From the NCBI GenBank assembly GCA_023935145.1, contig CM043697.1, positions 48,961,001 to 49,025,000 of the forward strand: 64,000 bases of DNA, written 5' to 3'. Source of the DNA: Bretschneidera sinensis. Its lineage: Eukaryota; Streptophyta; Magnoliopsida; Brassicales; Akaniaceae. A program made the position numbers and the translations under genes. Positions 22,757 through 33,909 of this stretch are shown here, one piece after another. Each line of letters begins with the position of its first letter. Position 1 is the first letter of the stretch. The notes under the pieces are model-generated. The model had not been told where the DNA came from. It was given only the letters and a program-made list of their open reading frames with translations, and ran no database searches.

Positions 22757-23548
22757 TGTTGGGTATACAACCAAAATCTCACATTGGCTAGAAGTGAGGA
22801 GGATCATGGGTATATAAGGATGAACAAATATCTCCATTGGTGTGAGGCCTTTTGGGATAAAAACTTAAGAGCAAATCCATGAGAGCTTAGGCCCAAAGTG
22901 GACAATATCATACCAATGTGGAGATATGTGGTGTCCATAGTCCTTACAAGTGGTATCAAAGCCATGCCCTGGAGTTAGCCATGTGGATGAATCATCGGAA
23001 TGCCGAACAAAAGGTGGTGGGCCCAGGTTAGATCACGATGAGATCCGTGGATTGAGCTCGGTTTGACAGACAGTGTGCTCCAGATTCTTTATGGACGTGT
23101 CCTGGTCATACACGGTGAAGAGGAGTTGACCTGGGATACAGCAAGCTCTCGAGGCAGGTGGTGCTCCATGTAAGGCGTGTGCTCCATCGAGGCAGGTGGT
23201 GCTCCATGTAAGGCGTGTGCTCCATCGAGGCAGGTGGTGCTCCATGTAAGGCGTGTGCTCCAACACAGTGGAGTGGAGAATCCTGGTTGGTAAAGAGTGG
23301 ACGGATGGATGATCGTTTGAGGGGAGGCTCGGTGGTCCTTTGTTTGAGGGGAGGATTGTTGGGTATACAACCAAAATCCCACATTGGCTAGAAGTGAGGA
23401 GGATCATGGGTATATAAGGATGGACAAATATCTCCATTGGTGTGAGGCCTTTTGGGGTAAAAACCCAAGAGCAAATCCATGAGGGCTTAGGCTCAAAGTG
23501 GACAATATCATACCAATGTGGAGATATGTGGTGTCCATAGTCCTTACA
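22757..23548 (+). mobile_element. Complete TRIM (miniature LTR retrotransposon)
   Basis: Two direct 192-bp LTRs (22757-22948 and 23357-23548, about seven differences) begin TGTTGGGTATACAACC and end CCTTACA. Target duplication TATTT lies at 22752-22756 and 23549-23553. The primer site TGGTATCAAAGC starts at 22951, and a purine tract TTTGAGGGGAGGAT ends at 23356. The 408-bp interior has no retroelement gene. Block B has the clean empty site (TATTT at 52741-52745). Enzymes must have come from another element. Confidence 0.96.
23150..23262. repeat. 38-bp unit repeated three times inside the TRIM
   Basis: Units beginning CGAGGCAGGTGGTGCTCC start at 23150, 23188 and 23226. Because 38 is not a multiple of three, each copy is read in a different frame. 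This creates spurious long minus-strand ORFs. Confidence 0.95.
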
Positions 23549-23826
23549 TATTTCAATGTATTGCTTTTGCATTAACATAATCTTTCAATTACAAGATAAA
23601 ATTAACCACAATACTCTCTAATATATCTTAGCATTAATCAACCAGATCAATTATACTACGACAGACAATTTAAATACATCTCCAAACTACAGATGGGTAT
23701 AGGTGCGTGTAGTAGAACAGGCTCCCAGGTTTCATAGAAGCTCAAATATTTGTTACACTTGAAATGCATGAAGCAATAAAAAGCATGAAGACACTGAGAT
23801 GAAGCGGCATCTTCCTAATGCTCCCA

Positions 23827-25562
23827 TTAATTCTGCATACGCTCTGTTGTAGGGACAGCTTTGGACCCTGTTCCTGCATATTTTGTGTATTCAGTTATTA
23901 ATGCAACAAATAGTTAAGTAGACTCATCCAAAAATTCTGTTTATACCTGAAGAAATGCTTGACATTGAATTTGATGGTGCAGTTGTAGTGTCAGGAGTTA
24001 CATCTGAAGATTCTGCTGGAGGACTCATTGGAGAAGTTGCTGGACCATTAGCCCCTGGTTGACATATAGCAAATTAAATCATTTATAGTGGTAAATATAA
24101 AGAAATAATTGAACCTTTCCATTACCTTCAAGTTTTTAAGATAACTAATAACTTAATTATTTTTAATATGGTATCAGAAGCTCTGAGACTTAGTTTCGAG
24201 TGTAGAAAATGTTTCTTTTTCATTTACGGCATGTTTGGTAGCCAGAATTGACAATTCCTTTTCGATTAAATTCTGAGTGTTTTTCAATTTTTATATTTGG
24301 TTTGTTTTAAGGTCAGGAATGGACAATTCTGAAGAATGGCCAATTCTGAAGAATGGCCAATTCTTGAATATTCATGAATATATGGCTAACTAGTCCTCCC
24401 GCCCCTAGAATTTGTGGACTTGGGGCATGTTGGAATTAGACTTAAATTTACTTGGATATATATACCCTCACCAAAAATGTTATATTCCAAAGGACATTTG
24501 ATAAAAAAAATTGACATTTGATATTACTTTCTCTTTTGATATTGAGTGCCCTTTAGAACCGCAAAAAAAAAAATTATGTAGTTTTCTAAATATTGTTGAA
24601 GCTCTTATATATTATATAATTATATAGACGTTCAAGTATTTGGAATTTTTTGGATTGATTTTTTTCCATTAAGATTGTGTCACAATAAAAGGAGAAAAAA
24701 TAAAGATAATATTCAGTTGTGTCAAAAAAAGAAGAAGAAAAAAGCCTATTGGATTCATCTTGTTTTGAATATGTATGGACATTTTTGTCATTTGACAGGT
24801 ATTTCACACTTATTCTTGGATTTAAAATATATAACCCAACGTTGTAATCGGAAAGAAATTGAGTATAACTAACATATAACCAAATGCAAAAATCAAAATT
24901 ATTATTCAATTCCGACTCAATTCTATTTTGAATCAATTCCGATTCTACTTCAATTCCAAATATAGAATTGAACCAAACAGGTCATTAATATTTTATTAAG
25001 TGTTTTGTCTTTCGATGTTTGGATATTTTTATTCTTGGGTTTAATGTGAAAAACTTTTAATCTTTCAATCGACTTACACTTGAAGGTTGTAACGTGTTAA
25101 AGTATAAAAAAATAATTGAGCAATTTTTCATTCGTTTAAGACTTAATTTGAAATAATTGGTACTTAAATTTTTCTTAATATATATTTATATCAATTTCCT
25201 AATTTTAAATTTATGAAGTGCAAATTTAACTTGACCTTACCGTTACACCGGCTAGCAGGCGGTGTTTGCACATTGCAAGCCTGAGGGAGAGACAAAACAA
25301 GAGTTTGGTTAGTGCTAATGCCCAGCGATGAGCCACCAGCATTAAGAACTGAACAAAGACACTGTGGCTGCGACTGGACGACATTGGCGAGCTGTGAGCA
25401 GCAAGAAGACGATGGAGTACTTGGGGAGTTCCCGGTGACGTAATTTAAACATGGGGCTAAGCCCATGATCACCCTTGTGCAACCAGATTGAGCTGAGGCT
25501 AGCTCCATGAGCATCGTCAGAAGAACAAGGACTAGTCCTGACTTGATCCTTTTTGGACTCAT
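23827..25562 (-). CDS. LTPG/xylogen-type lipid-transfer protein, ends before the GPI tail
   Basis: Three exons are inferred from GT-AG sites: 25562-25241, 24054-23947 and 23873-23827, giving 158 residues. Residues 1-24 are a signal peptide (cut after ASA). The eight-cysteine motif is complete: C28, C38, C54-C55, C68-x-C70, C96 and C106. A Ser/Thr/Pro-rich segment typical of cell-wall LTPGs follows. Exon 3 reads GTGSKAVPTTERMQN and then stops. A hydrophobic stretch that looks like the lost GPI signal (KMPLHLSVFMLFIASC) follows in another frame. The protein would bind lipids outside the cell and be secreted rather than anchored. A TATA box lies 90 bp upstream. The nearby paralogue at 28804-29687 supports the exon model. 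Confidence 0.85.
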
Positions 25563-26675
25563 TTGTGGGTGTTGGCGTTTCTAGCAATAAAAGAATACTA
25601 CTGTATATGTGGTCTTGGTTGGAGTGATGAATGCTTTACTGAAGGGAAGAGGCTTATATAGCAGAAGTGTTGGGCCTAATGCCAACAACCTAGTGTGTAA
25701 AAAACGCTACCATTAGTTATATTTGGGTGGCCAACTTTTCCTAAATTGGACAATGTTTTGGTAGAACAAATTTAAGAACCTAAAAATCCATGCTAATATT
25801 ATGTTAAGCTTTATATATATAGATTCTAATTAATAAAGCTTTGTTATGTTAACAAGCCTTCCAGTTTCGGGGCAAATGAACGAAGGAGAAGGGATTTATT
25901 TGAGAAATCTAGTATCCACACATGTAGGTAATTTATTTTTTGGGGTAGGGTGGGGGGGCGCAATTTTTTCTGAACTTGGAGGTCTTATCAATATTCTGCA
26001 AGTATATATAAGGGGAGCTTCTCTTTCAAATTTCATAATTCTGCGATGTGTTTAGATTACGGGAAATTGAGAGAAATTAAAAAGAGAAATTAAAGGTACT
26101 TGTACTATTTATTTGGATTGAATGCTTAGGGTCTATTTGATGGTGTGCCCTTAGAATTTACTTAGTTTAAATTGCCGTGAGCAAGAGTTAGATCAAAGAT
26201 TTAATGAGTTAGATCAAAGACTCGATAAATTTTGGACACAATTCACAAATCGAGTTTTATTATATTTTGAACGTTATTTGTGTATAACTTATTGCACATA
26301 ATTATCATAAAGAGTAAATACAAACTTAATGAAAGTGATTTGACCATAACTCGAAGTTCGCGTATTTTACAATTGTTCTAACACATTGTTTGGTTACGAC
26401 GATACTGTAGTTTTTCCGGTCTAATATCGTTTCATATGTTCCAATAAAGAAAAAATAAAAATCGTTTCGATTGGCGCGCAACACGTGGATGATGAATGTT
26501 GACCGTCCAAAATGTAGTTGTTGCCATTTTGGAATATTTGATTACTGAATCCAACAGGTCTTACCAAGCACCTTTCTTTTCAATAATGTTTTCCTGGAAT
26601 ACAAGTATCGTTTTTACGTCTCAAGAGCTTATTCCAAGCACTAAAGACAAGACATGTATCTTTTTGCTTATCAAT
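24407..26675. other. Segment deleted from block B; holds LTP exon 1 and promoter
   Basis: Block B jumps from the equivalent of 24406 to that of 26676 at about 53593. Apart from LTP exon 1 and its upstream region, no gene is recognised here; 25700-26675 is non-coding by eye. Confidence 0.75.
25653..25660 (-). promoter_or_regulatory. TATA box of the first LTP gene
   Basis: Minus strand TATATAAG, 90 bp before the start codon at 25562, with no other ATG in the frame between. Confidence 0.65.
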
Positions 26676-26749
26676 ATTTTCTTTGCTTCATATCAATTAT
26701 GACTTAAACTAACAATAAGAAGGGAAGAAATTACAGATTCATCGTTTCA

Positions 26750-27635
26750 ACTTTTTTAAAGTTTAAAATTAAAATTAAAGTAAAATTATATTTTTAATAT
26801 ATTTTTTTATAAAAAAAACCACAATATTTGATGAAACCATAACTATAATTAAAACTTTGATTTATCTTAAACCCTAATTATAAATCAAACCATTTCTTTC
26901 GATAATTAAATTTTTTATTCGGTTTGGTTGTCAAAATTTTGTAATTAACCATGGTTAACAAAAATATTAGCAAGTCAATAAAATTATACTAATCAAAGCT
27001 TTATATAATTTAAAAGTTAAAACATTGCATTCTCATTTAATCTTCACTAATCAATCCAAATTAAAATTCTTAATACCATTTAATCTATATTCCAATATTT
27101 CAAAATAATTACCAAAACTGTTGTGAAGGGTGAACGAGAGAGCTCAACGAGGTGAAGAGATTGGAGGACTCTTCATTTGACTGAAGGGGATGAAAACAGA
27201 AGCTGCTCGTGTTGATGCATGGGAGGACAAAGGAGACAAGAGAGGGAAATACTGTTGTTGTTTGGTGAACTAAACCGATGATTGTGAACAATGATTTTAA
27301 ATTTTTAGGATTTTCACTTAAGGATATATATACTAGATATTTTTTTTTATCATTATAACATTGATCTTAAAATATATCTAATATATTACTCTAAGGATAA
27401 AATTATAATTCAGTAAATATATAATTTCGAAATGGTTTGGTTTGGTTATATATGGTTAATTTGTAATTTTCAAAATCAAGAACATAACATAACCATAAGC
27501 ATAACCATGGCAAAAAAAATTCAAACCATAAACCTAACAATTTCTTCTAATAACCTCATTTTTTGATCGATTATAAAATAATTTAAATTCGGTTATGATT
27601 ATTGATTATTTTTGTCCAACCCTACTTCTAAGACA
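26750..27635. repeat. Possible AT-rich MITE shared by blocks A and B
   Basis: Loosely inverted similar stretches (AACCATGGTTA, GGTTTGGTT, TTATAATCGA) occur at both ends, and one end reads GGGTTGGAC on the minus strand as in many hAT MITEs. No target duplication was found. The short minus-strand frame inside has no recognisable domain. Confidence 0.3.
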
Positions 27636-28115
27636 TACATGACATTATTTGTAAATCATTTTTTTTCTTTATATGGGTTGACATAATCATTGTGGTTTTA
27701 CAAAATTGAGTTAGTGGAATGTTTAAATTTTGGAGTGAATCAAGCCCAATTGAGGTTTAGTGATCATCATATATGTGTCTTTGAGCTTTTTGGTGCATCT
27801 TAATTAGTGTGTGGTTTATCTTGTGTGGTCGAAAATTAAAACCTTTAATACAATTTCAATTTTGGTAGGTCCCCACTCTCACTCTATATATTGGTTGATC
27901 CGTTAAGCCAATATAATACAGAAAATATATATTTTGGTTAAGAAACTTGGAGAAAAGGCTTATTGATCAACTGGGAGACTCTAACTGTGGGCTATTTGAA
28001 ACTCTGGACAGACAGATATAGCCAACACAGTTTATGCAAAGGTGTTGGCTTAGTTCGAGATTAAAAAGGTGTTGCTTTGTTAGCGTTCTCTTATCAATTT
28101 AGTACAAGTACTAAA

Positions 28116-28452
28116 ATGGATGGAGAGGCAAGAGCATTACTCACTGGCGTTCAATTATGTCACTCATAATCTCAGGATTGATGTTGTAGAGAGTGATTCT
28201 AAAAGGCTTATTGAGTGTCTTCAGTGCCATGGAAAATGCATAATATTTTAAAAGACTGCTATGAATTACTCTCAGATCAGTCTCTTGTATCATACTTACA
28301 GGGAGGGTAACATTTCAAGGGATAAATTAGCAGCTCTGGTGCACCAACATTGTTCTTCTCTCTGCTACACGTCTCTTGGTTCGTTGCCTTCAAACGTTAC
28401 TAAAGCTTGCTTTGATGATTGTAATAAGATCAAATTTTATAAGCCTCCTTAG
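28116..28452 (+). pseudogene. RNase H-like (RVT_3) domain relic, block A
   Basis: GEARALLTGVQLCHSHNLRI and VVESDSKRLIECL match the E and D motifs of plant RNase H-like (RVT_3) domains, which occur in LINE-derived genes. After a small frameshift near 28220, the C-terminal half follows (NILKDCYELLSDQ, YREGNISRDKLAALVHQ, SLPSNVTKACFDDC), ending at 28450-28452. No start codon context or reverse transcriptase lies upstream. It is probably a domain fragment of a retroelement-derived gene. Confidence 0.6.
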
Positions 28453-28803
28453 AGGGAGATCCTTCTTTTTACGAACTGTTTGGGTTTGTCATTTCTTATT
28501 TATGTGTGGTTTTTATCTTAGTGGAATGCATAAAGCTTGGAGTGGACCAAGCCCAAGTAAGGTTTTTCTCTACATCATTGACAATGGGAAAAATTTGGAG
28601 TTGGGGGTTTTGACCCATTGATCGCTTGTTAGGTAAGCTAATTTTCTTAAACAAACAGTAATAAATTAAGGAACCAATAGAAATAAGAATCAGCTTCAAC
28701 AGCCTAGTACAAAAATAGGAAAACCGCAAAAAAATTATATCATCAACAATATACCAACAGGTCCCTGTAGAAGGTCACTCTCAGAACTTGGTAGAGTTGA
28801 AGC

Positions 28804-29687
28804 CTATGACGCAATGAAAACAAGAAAGAGAACCAAATGAAAGGGTGCTTTGGCAGTGTTTCCATCAGATGAGCCTTCTTCTATCGTCGGGACTGTCTTA
28901 GATCCTGTTCCTACGTTTAACCAAGCATTAAAAGTGAGAAATGTATTTCTTAATGTTAACAAGGCTATGGTCTACAAATGTTTAGGCTGCTATACAGTGC
29001 TTAAGAAATTTCAGGCTGATTCAATTGGCCAAAATGTGACTTAGTTGTGCATTTGGATTGAGGGGGAATGGATCACACGGACCCTTTCTTTCTTTTCCTT
29101 CCATTCTCTTCAATCCAAAGACACCCTAAAACTGATCAAGACATACCTGAAGGGGAGTCTGATGCAGACGGCATAATTGCAGCGTCAGGTGTGTCATCAG
29201 AAGAACATGATGGAGAACCCATTGGAGAACCTACTGGTGAAGTTGCTGGAGTTGTTGTTGATCCATTTGCAGCTGCTTCACAATGGAAAATCCAACTTAA
29301 ATAATGTAAATGGAGCAATATCCCCTCTGTTTAAAAATCTGATAATTAAGCAAAATGAGCTTACCATTACACTGGTTAATTGGAGGAGTTTGCACATTAC
29401 AAGCACTAGGGAGTGACAAAGCAAGAGTTTGATCAATGGTTACACCCAATGAGGCACTGCCACTATTGAACAAAGAGCAAAGGCACTGTCGTGATGATTG
29501 AACCACACTTAATTGCCAGTTGTGAGCAGCATGAAGATGATGGTTTTGATGAGTTTCCTGTAATGTAGTTCAGGCATGGAGCCAGGTTTGTGATTGCTCC
29601 ACTGCAGCCTGATTGAGCCATGGCTCCACCCCATAACATGGCCACAAGGACCAGGACCATACTCATCTCAAATCTTCTTGAAGCCAT
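28804..29687 (-). pseudogene. Second LTPG gene with a one-base frameshift
   Basis: Exons 29687-29365, 29272-29147 and 28910-28804 have GT-AG borders and the same phases as the first LTP gene. The signal peptide ends GGAMA, before QSGC. Cysteines 1-4 are in frame. One extra base near 29508-29513 shifts the frame, after which QCLCS, ACN and QCN complete the eight-cysteine motif in the next frame. Exon 3 gives GTGSKTVP, a Ser/Gly spacer and a complete hydrophobic GPI tail (HLVLFLVFIAS) ending at 28804. Exon 1 is 323 bp against 322 in the paralogue, and the total is one base over a multiple of three, as a single insertion predicts. It is either a young pseudogene or a sequence error. Confidence 0.85.
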
Positions 29688-29699
29688 TTACTATTTGGT

Positions 29700-31172
29700 A
29701 AAATTTTGGCTAGCTGCGTAGATTAATGTTCAGAAATGAAAGCAAAAGGGAGTTGCGTGTAGGAATTGAGGTGGTAATTAATTAAAGAGTTAAATATTTT
29801 ATTGTGGGAATTTGATTTGGAATATTGAGAAGAGAATTAAAGGATGATTATGGGAAAGTTTTAGAGGAAAAAGGTAGAGATTGGTATTTCCGGATGACCA
29901 ACTTTCACTACCGAACGGGGAAAATATCATTTTTTTTTCAAGGTTGTAATTTAATATGTTGCTTAAGGATTTCATCTAAAAATCACTATCACTATACAAG
30001 TGATATTAAGAAAAGGGCTAGGTTATGTAAGAAAATAAAAGAATAATGGAACAATTTTCATCAGTTTTAGCTTTTAAAACAATTAGCAACTCAACTATTT
30101 TTTTTAACATTGTGTCAAAGCAGAGGTGTTAAGTTTGAATCCTAAGATCCATGGGCGTCAAGTAGCATTAAGGAAAGGGAGAGGGCTACCTCTTCTTGTG
30201 TAAACCATGGTCCCAATAAACCTCCAAAGAACCAAAAAAAAAAAAAATACTGAGACCTTCCTCCCTTTTCATTAATACTTCACCCAATGTCTTGCCCAAA
30301 CTTGGGCCATTCTGCCTCACTCCACTTGCACATAAAGGGTGTGCCAGAGTATAAAAGAATAGTTTAGCTTTTCTCCATTAACTTAAGATTTTGGGATAAT
30401 CGGTGATCTTACAATCTCTTCAAAAGCTATCTCCCTGTCAAGGTTAGTTGAATGGATTCCAGTTAGCAGAGACGGGAAGATCAATCCATAGTTTCCTACT
30501 CATTGATTAGATTTTAGACGACAATAATCTCTATGGTATGTCAGTAAAATTCTGATAAGGTGATGCCAAGATTTTAAGATTTATTATAATATTTGGCTTA
30601 TTTTTGAGGGATCTTTTCTTTTTTTCTTTCTTCAGTAGATTATGAAAATCTTTTAGCATCTTTGCTACATCTATTTCTTATTTTACTTTGTCATACCTTA
30701 GTCAGATCTGGATATTCGAATAAGAGTATGACACTTGAACACTCAAAATTAAAAAAAAATTTAAAAAATAGATAAGTCCGACATTCAGACATGTATCCAT
30801 GTTCGATACCCATACCCGAGTTCAGATGTCATAAGATAACATTATAGGTAAACTCGATCATCATTCATTGATTTTGAACACCAGCTGAAATTTCTAATCA
30901 GTGCAGGGTTTAGACTCATTTGAGGTTTTGAACAGCTTAATAGCAGAAACCAATAGTTACAAATCAGTTGTTTTATTACCATAATTAAACTGGAAAATTA
31001 AAAATTAAAAAATAAACAAACACTACAACTAACATGCCAAATACACCTAACTAGAACTGCCCTCATCTTAAATCAAAGAAAATAAACTAAAAAATTCCTC
31101 CATTAGCTGGAGATCATTGACAGTGTGCATGGTGTACTAAGGAGTTGCTCTCAATTATCCACGAGTGGAGAA
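29700..31172. other. Non-coding stretch
   Basis: No gene is recognised. Near 30106-30150 a string resembling a tRNA-like primer region (TGTGTCAAAGCAGAGG, GTTTGAATCC) suggests an old SINE or LTR relic, too weak to name. Confidence 0.4.
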
Positions 31173-32373
31173 GAAAAGTTTCTTAAAATGATAAAATTAT
31201 TTTCTTGATCCACTTAGATTTCCTAAAGTAACTAGGAAAACTCATTTTTGCACATTTTTTTATCATTCCCATGTTCACAAGCTCTCTAAACACTAAGAAT
31301 AGAAACTAAGCTCAAAATAACAAAGTTGAGAGAATTACAAAGCCAAATAGGGTAGGAAAGGGATTAAAAACGTCACATAAAGTGTTCCTATCAAATTCCC
31401 CCACACTTAGCTTTTGCTAGTCCCTTAGCAAAACAAAACGGTATATAACCCTGTAGAATCTCAAGGGAAACGGTAGAAACTAACTAAATGACACTACAAT
31501 GACATAACACAAATTAAATGACTCTAATCATTCCAACTTACATCTCAGAGATCCTTTAGGCAATATGGCATAATAAAGTAGGAAGAGCACAAGTTTACCT
31601 CAAAAAAAAAAAAAAAGCCACGGAGTTATTAAGATTATATAGCATTCGTACTTTGAGTGTGTGTGTGAATAATCAGCCAAGTGTAATATGCCACCCTCAA
31701 GTTAATGCACAAAGAGTATCAAATTTTACTTCTCACAATGCATCACTATGGTTTTCACTTATTTAAATGTGGTGCTAGCTACACTAATCACTCAAACACT
31801 TGTGAAAACAATTTAAACCATATACTTGCTTGTGCACCCACTCTCCACATCAGAAACAGAACATCAAAGGATCAAGAGGTCTTTGAAAAGGTTGTAATGG
31901 GGCTAAGGGGTCAAGGTTTCATAAGAAAGAAGAGAAAGGATATCACAAAATTTCCTCAGAACTAGAAAGCATTCAAAAACATCATAAATAAATCATCATT
32001 ATCAAGTGCCACGTTTCCATCACTTTAGGGCAGATTTCATCACTTTAGCTTTCAACTTACTTTAAAGGCTCATAATGCTCCCAATTCTACAGAACTTGTA
32101 TTCTTTGAATCACAGCACTCCTTTTCATGTCCTTACTACTCCTTTTATCTCTTTTTTTTTTTTTTGAAAATTAACACAACCACCTTAGAACCACATGAAA
32201 TTCCCCCACACTTATGCTTTTCCACCATCTCCACGTTACAAATCAACATAAACAAGATCCAAGCTCACTAGTTTCAAGGAAAAAGGGTAGGTAAAGTGTT
32301 TAAGTTCATAAGGGTAAGTGAATGTGGGTTAATGAAGAAAATAAGCTAATTTAGGCTCAAAAGGCTATCTAGG
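31173..32373 (-). repeat. Gypsy-type non-coding repeat, copy 1
   Basis: Closely similar to 45058-46251. On the minus strand it carries the AAGTGTGGGGG motif that in Athila/Tat-type gypsy elements marks the region after pol. It continues to the left side of the gag relic at 33117-33909. Confidence 0.7.
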
Positions 32374-33116
32374 GGTCAAATCACGATTAGGGCAAAGACC
32401 ATTTAGTCATGGTAGTAAAATCCTAATTTGCCTCCATCTTCTCCAAATCTGAACATGTACGATCATCTCAAGCGGTTTTAAAGCAAGTTCTAGAAAACAT
32501 TATATTCACAAGATGCACTCAGATGATAATTTGAATTGATATGCATAATGAATCAATTCTAAGGCTGAAAAAAACTCACAAACATTGTGGAATTATGAAA
32601 GTATCATTCAATATGTCTCCATGCTTCACTCTAAGGCAACAAATTACTCAAATAAAGGATAATGTGCATCAAAATTTCCAAGTATGACTACAATATAAGC
32701 AAATTAACTCCATTTCTTGTTTTATCTTTAAAAGTATGCTCAAACTCTTTTAAAAACCATCTATCTTAAGAATCAGTTTCATCATTGAGTTGGAAGGCGT
32801 CCTATAAAAAGAAATAACAATATGACTCAAAAAGATGTAAATCCCTCCCCCACACTTAAATCCTACATTGTCCTCAATGTTTATCAGAATAAGCATGTAA
32901 TATAGAACATAAACATGGGCAATGTATCTACGAAAATCACCTAAAACAAATAACATATAAAGATAACCAAAGTAAATGGAAGAGAGAAAGAGAATGCAAA
33001 TATGTGTTGATGGTTCCTCCACAGCTTCGGTTGAATTGGGTTGCCTCCTAAGCAGTGCTTTAATGTTTACAGTCTTTTAGCCTAGACTTTGTACCTTGTT
33101 TTTAGTCCTTTGTGAG
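32374..33116 (-). mobile_element. Gypsy element 3'-type spacer
   Basis: Minus strand carries GGAGGCAACCCAA (about 33046-33030) and, further on, ATTTAAGTGTGGGGGAGGG (about 32862-32844). Both are landmarks that normally follow pol in Athila/Tat-type elements. No ORF is recognised. Confidence 0.5.
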
Positions 33117-33909
33117 TGGCGCCTCTAGGAGGGGTACATCCTCCACAGTGTGCTCCTCAAAAGTCTCATAGTAAGGCTTCAAGGGTCTTACCACTCCATG
33201 TGGTAACAGTTTTAGCTTGCTTGATATTTGGGTTGGGAACAGTGTTGCTAGGAAATTTTCTACTCTCAGTTATATTCCCCATGAAGTCCACCACTTGTCC
33301 CAATTGCTTCTTCAGCTCAGCAATATCCTTAGTGTGAGCCTGTTGACCTGTAACAAGAGCTTGAGTAGCAGTAGTTAAATTATGTTGCCCTTGAGCAAGA
33401 GACTTTAAAATTTAATCATAACTAGTAGCAGCAGAATTTGTAGGCACAAGATGAATAGGGACAAAGTTTTGAGGTACTTGAGGCCTCATAAACAAACCTG
33501 GAAGGCGTGGAAACACTTGCCCTTGACCTTGAGGGTTATGAACATTATCATTGTTGGCCCAACGAAAATTGAGGTGATCTCTAAGCTTAGGGTTATATGT
33601 GTTAGAGAAAGGGTTGTACCTTTGTCCACCTTGATTACCTTGAAACCCAACAGCGTTGAGAGACTCTCATCTTCCATTGTTCATCAGTTGGGGATATTGG
33701 TTAGTTGGATGCCCTTGAGTACAGCACACACCATAGACTTGAGCAACTTGCTGTACTTGTGCTTCATTCACGTTCAGTACTTGAGACAGAAGAGTAGACA
33801 TTTGATTAACTTTTTCCTCAACAGCGGAGTTAGAAGATACCTCATTCACCCCACGAGTGGAGTTTAGCACACCCCAAGAATGCATTTCATTCTTTACTCT
33901 TTTCCACAA
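33117..33909 (-). pseudogene. Ty3/gypsy gag remnant (Athila/Tat type)
   Basis: The minus strand reads helical VEEKVNQMSTLLSQVLN, then a zinc-knuckle-like YGVCCTQGHPTNQYP in which the first and last Cys are Tyr. Next come NPFSNTYNPKLRDHLNFRW and AELKKQLGQVVDF, the usual C-terminal gag motifs of these elements. Stops at about 33668 and 33414 break the frame. Both Tyr codons fit G-to-A change from Cys. The 3' spacer follows directly, so pol is missing by deletion. It is a dead fragment. Confidence 0.75.

Larger units (their letters stand above)
15618..28235 (+). repeat. Duplicated block A (direct partner of 46270-57328)
   Basis: Long collinear similarity, by eye only a few percent diverged, begins at ATTTAAATTTC (15618 and 46270). 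It ends near CCATGGAAAAT (about 28235 and 57325). Insertions private to block A are the hAT/H2A element (17320-18162), the TRIM (22757-23548) and a 59-bp tandem duplication (21375-21492). Block A keeps 24407-26675, which block B lacks. Both copies have the same orientation. Confidence 0.92.

Noticed and set aside
23033..23578. 181-codon minus-strand ORF and two overlapping ones with repeated HALHGAPPAS and MEHTPYMEH motifs
   Set aside because: It lies inside the TRIM and arises from the 38-bp triplication; the LTR structure explains the whole interval.
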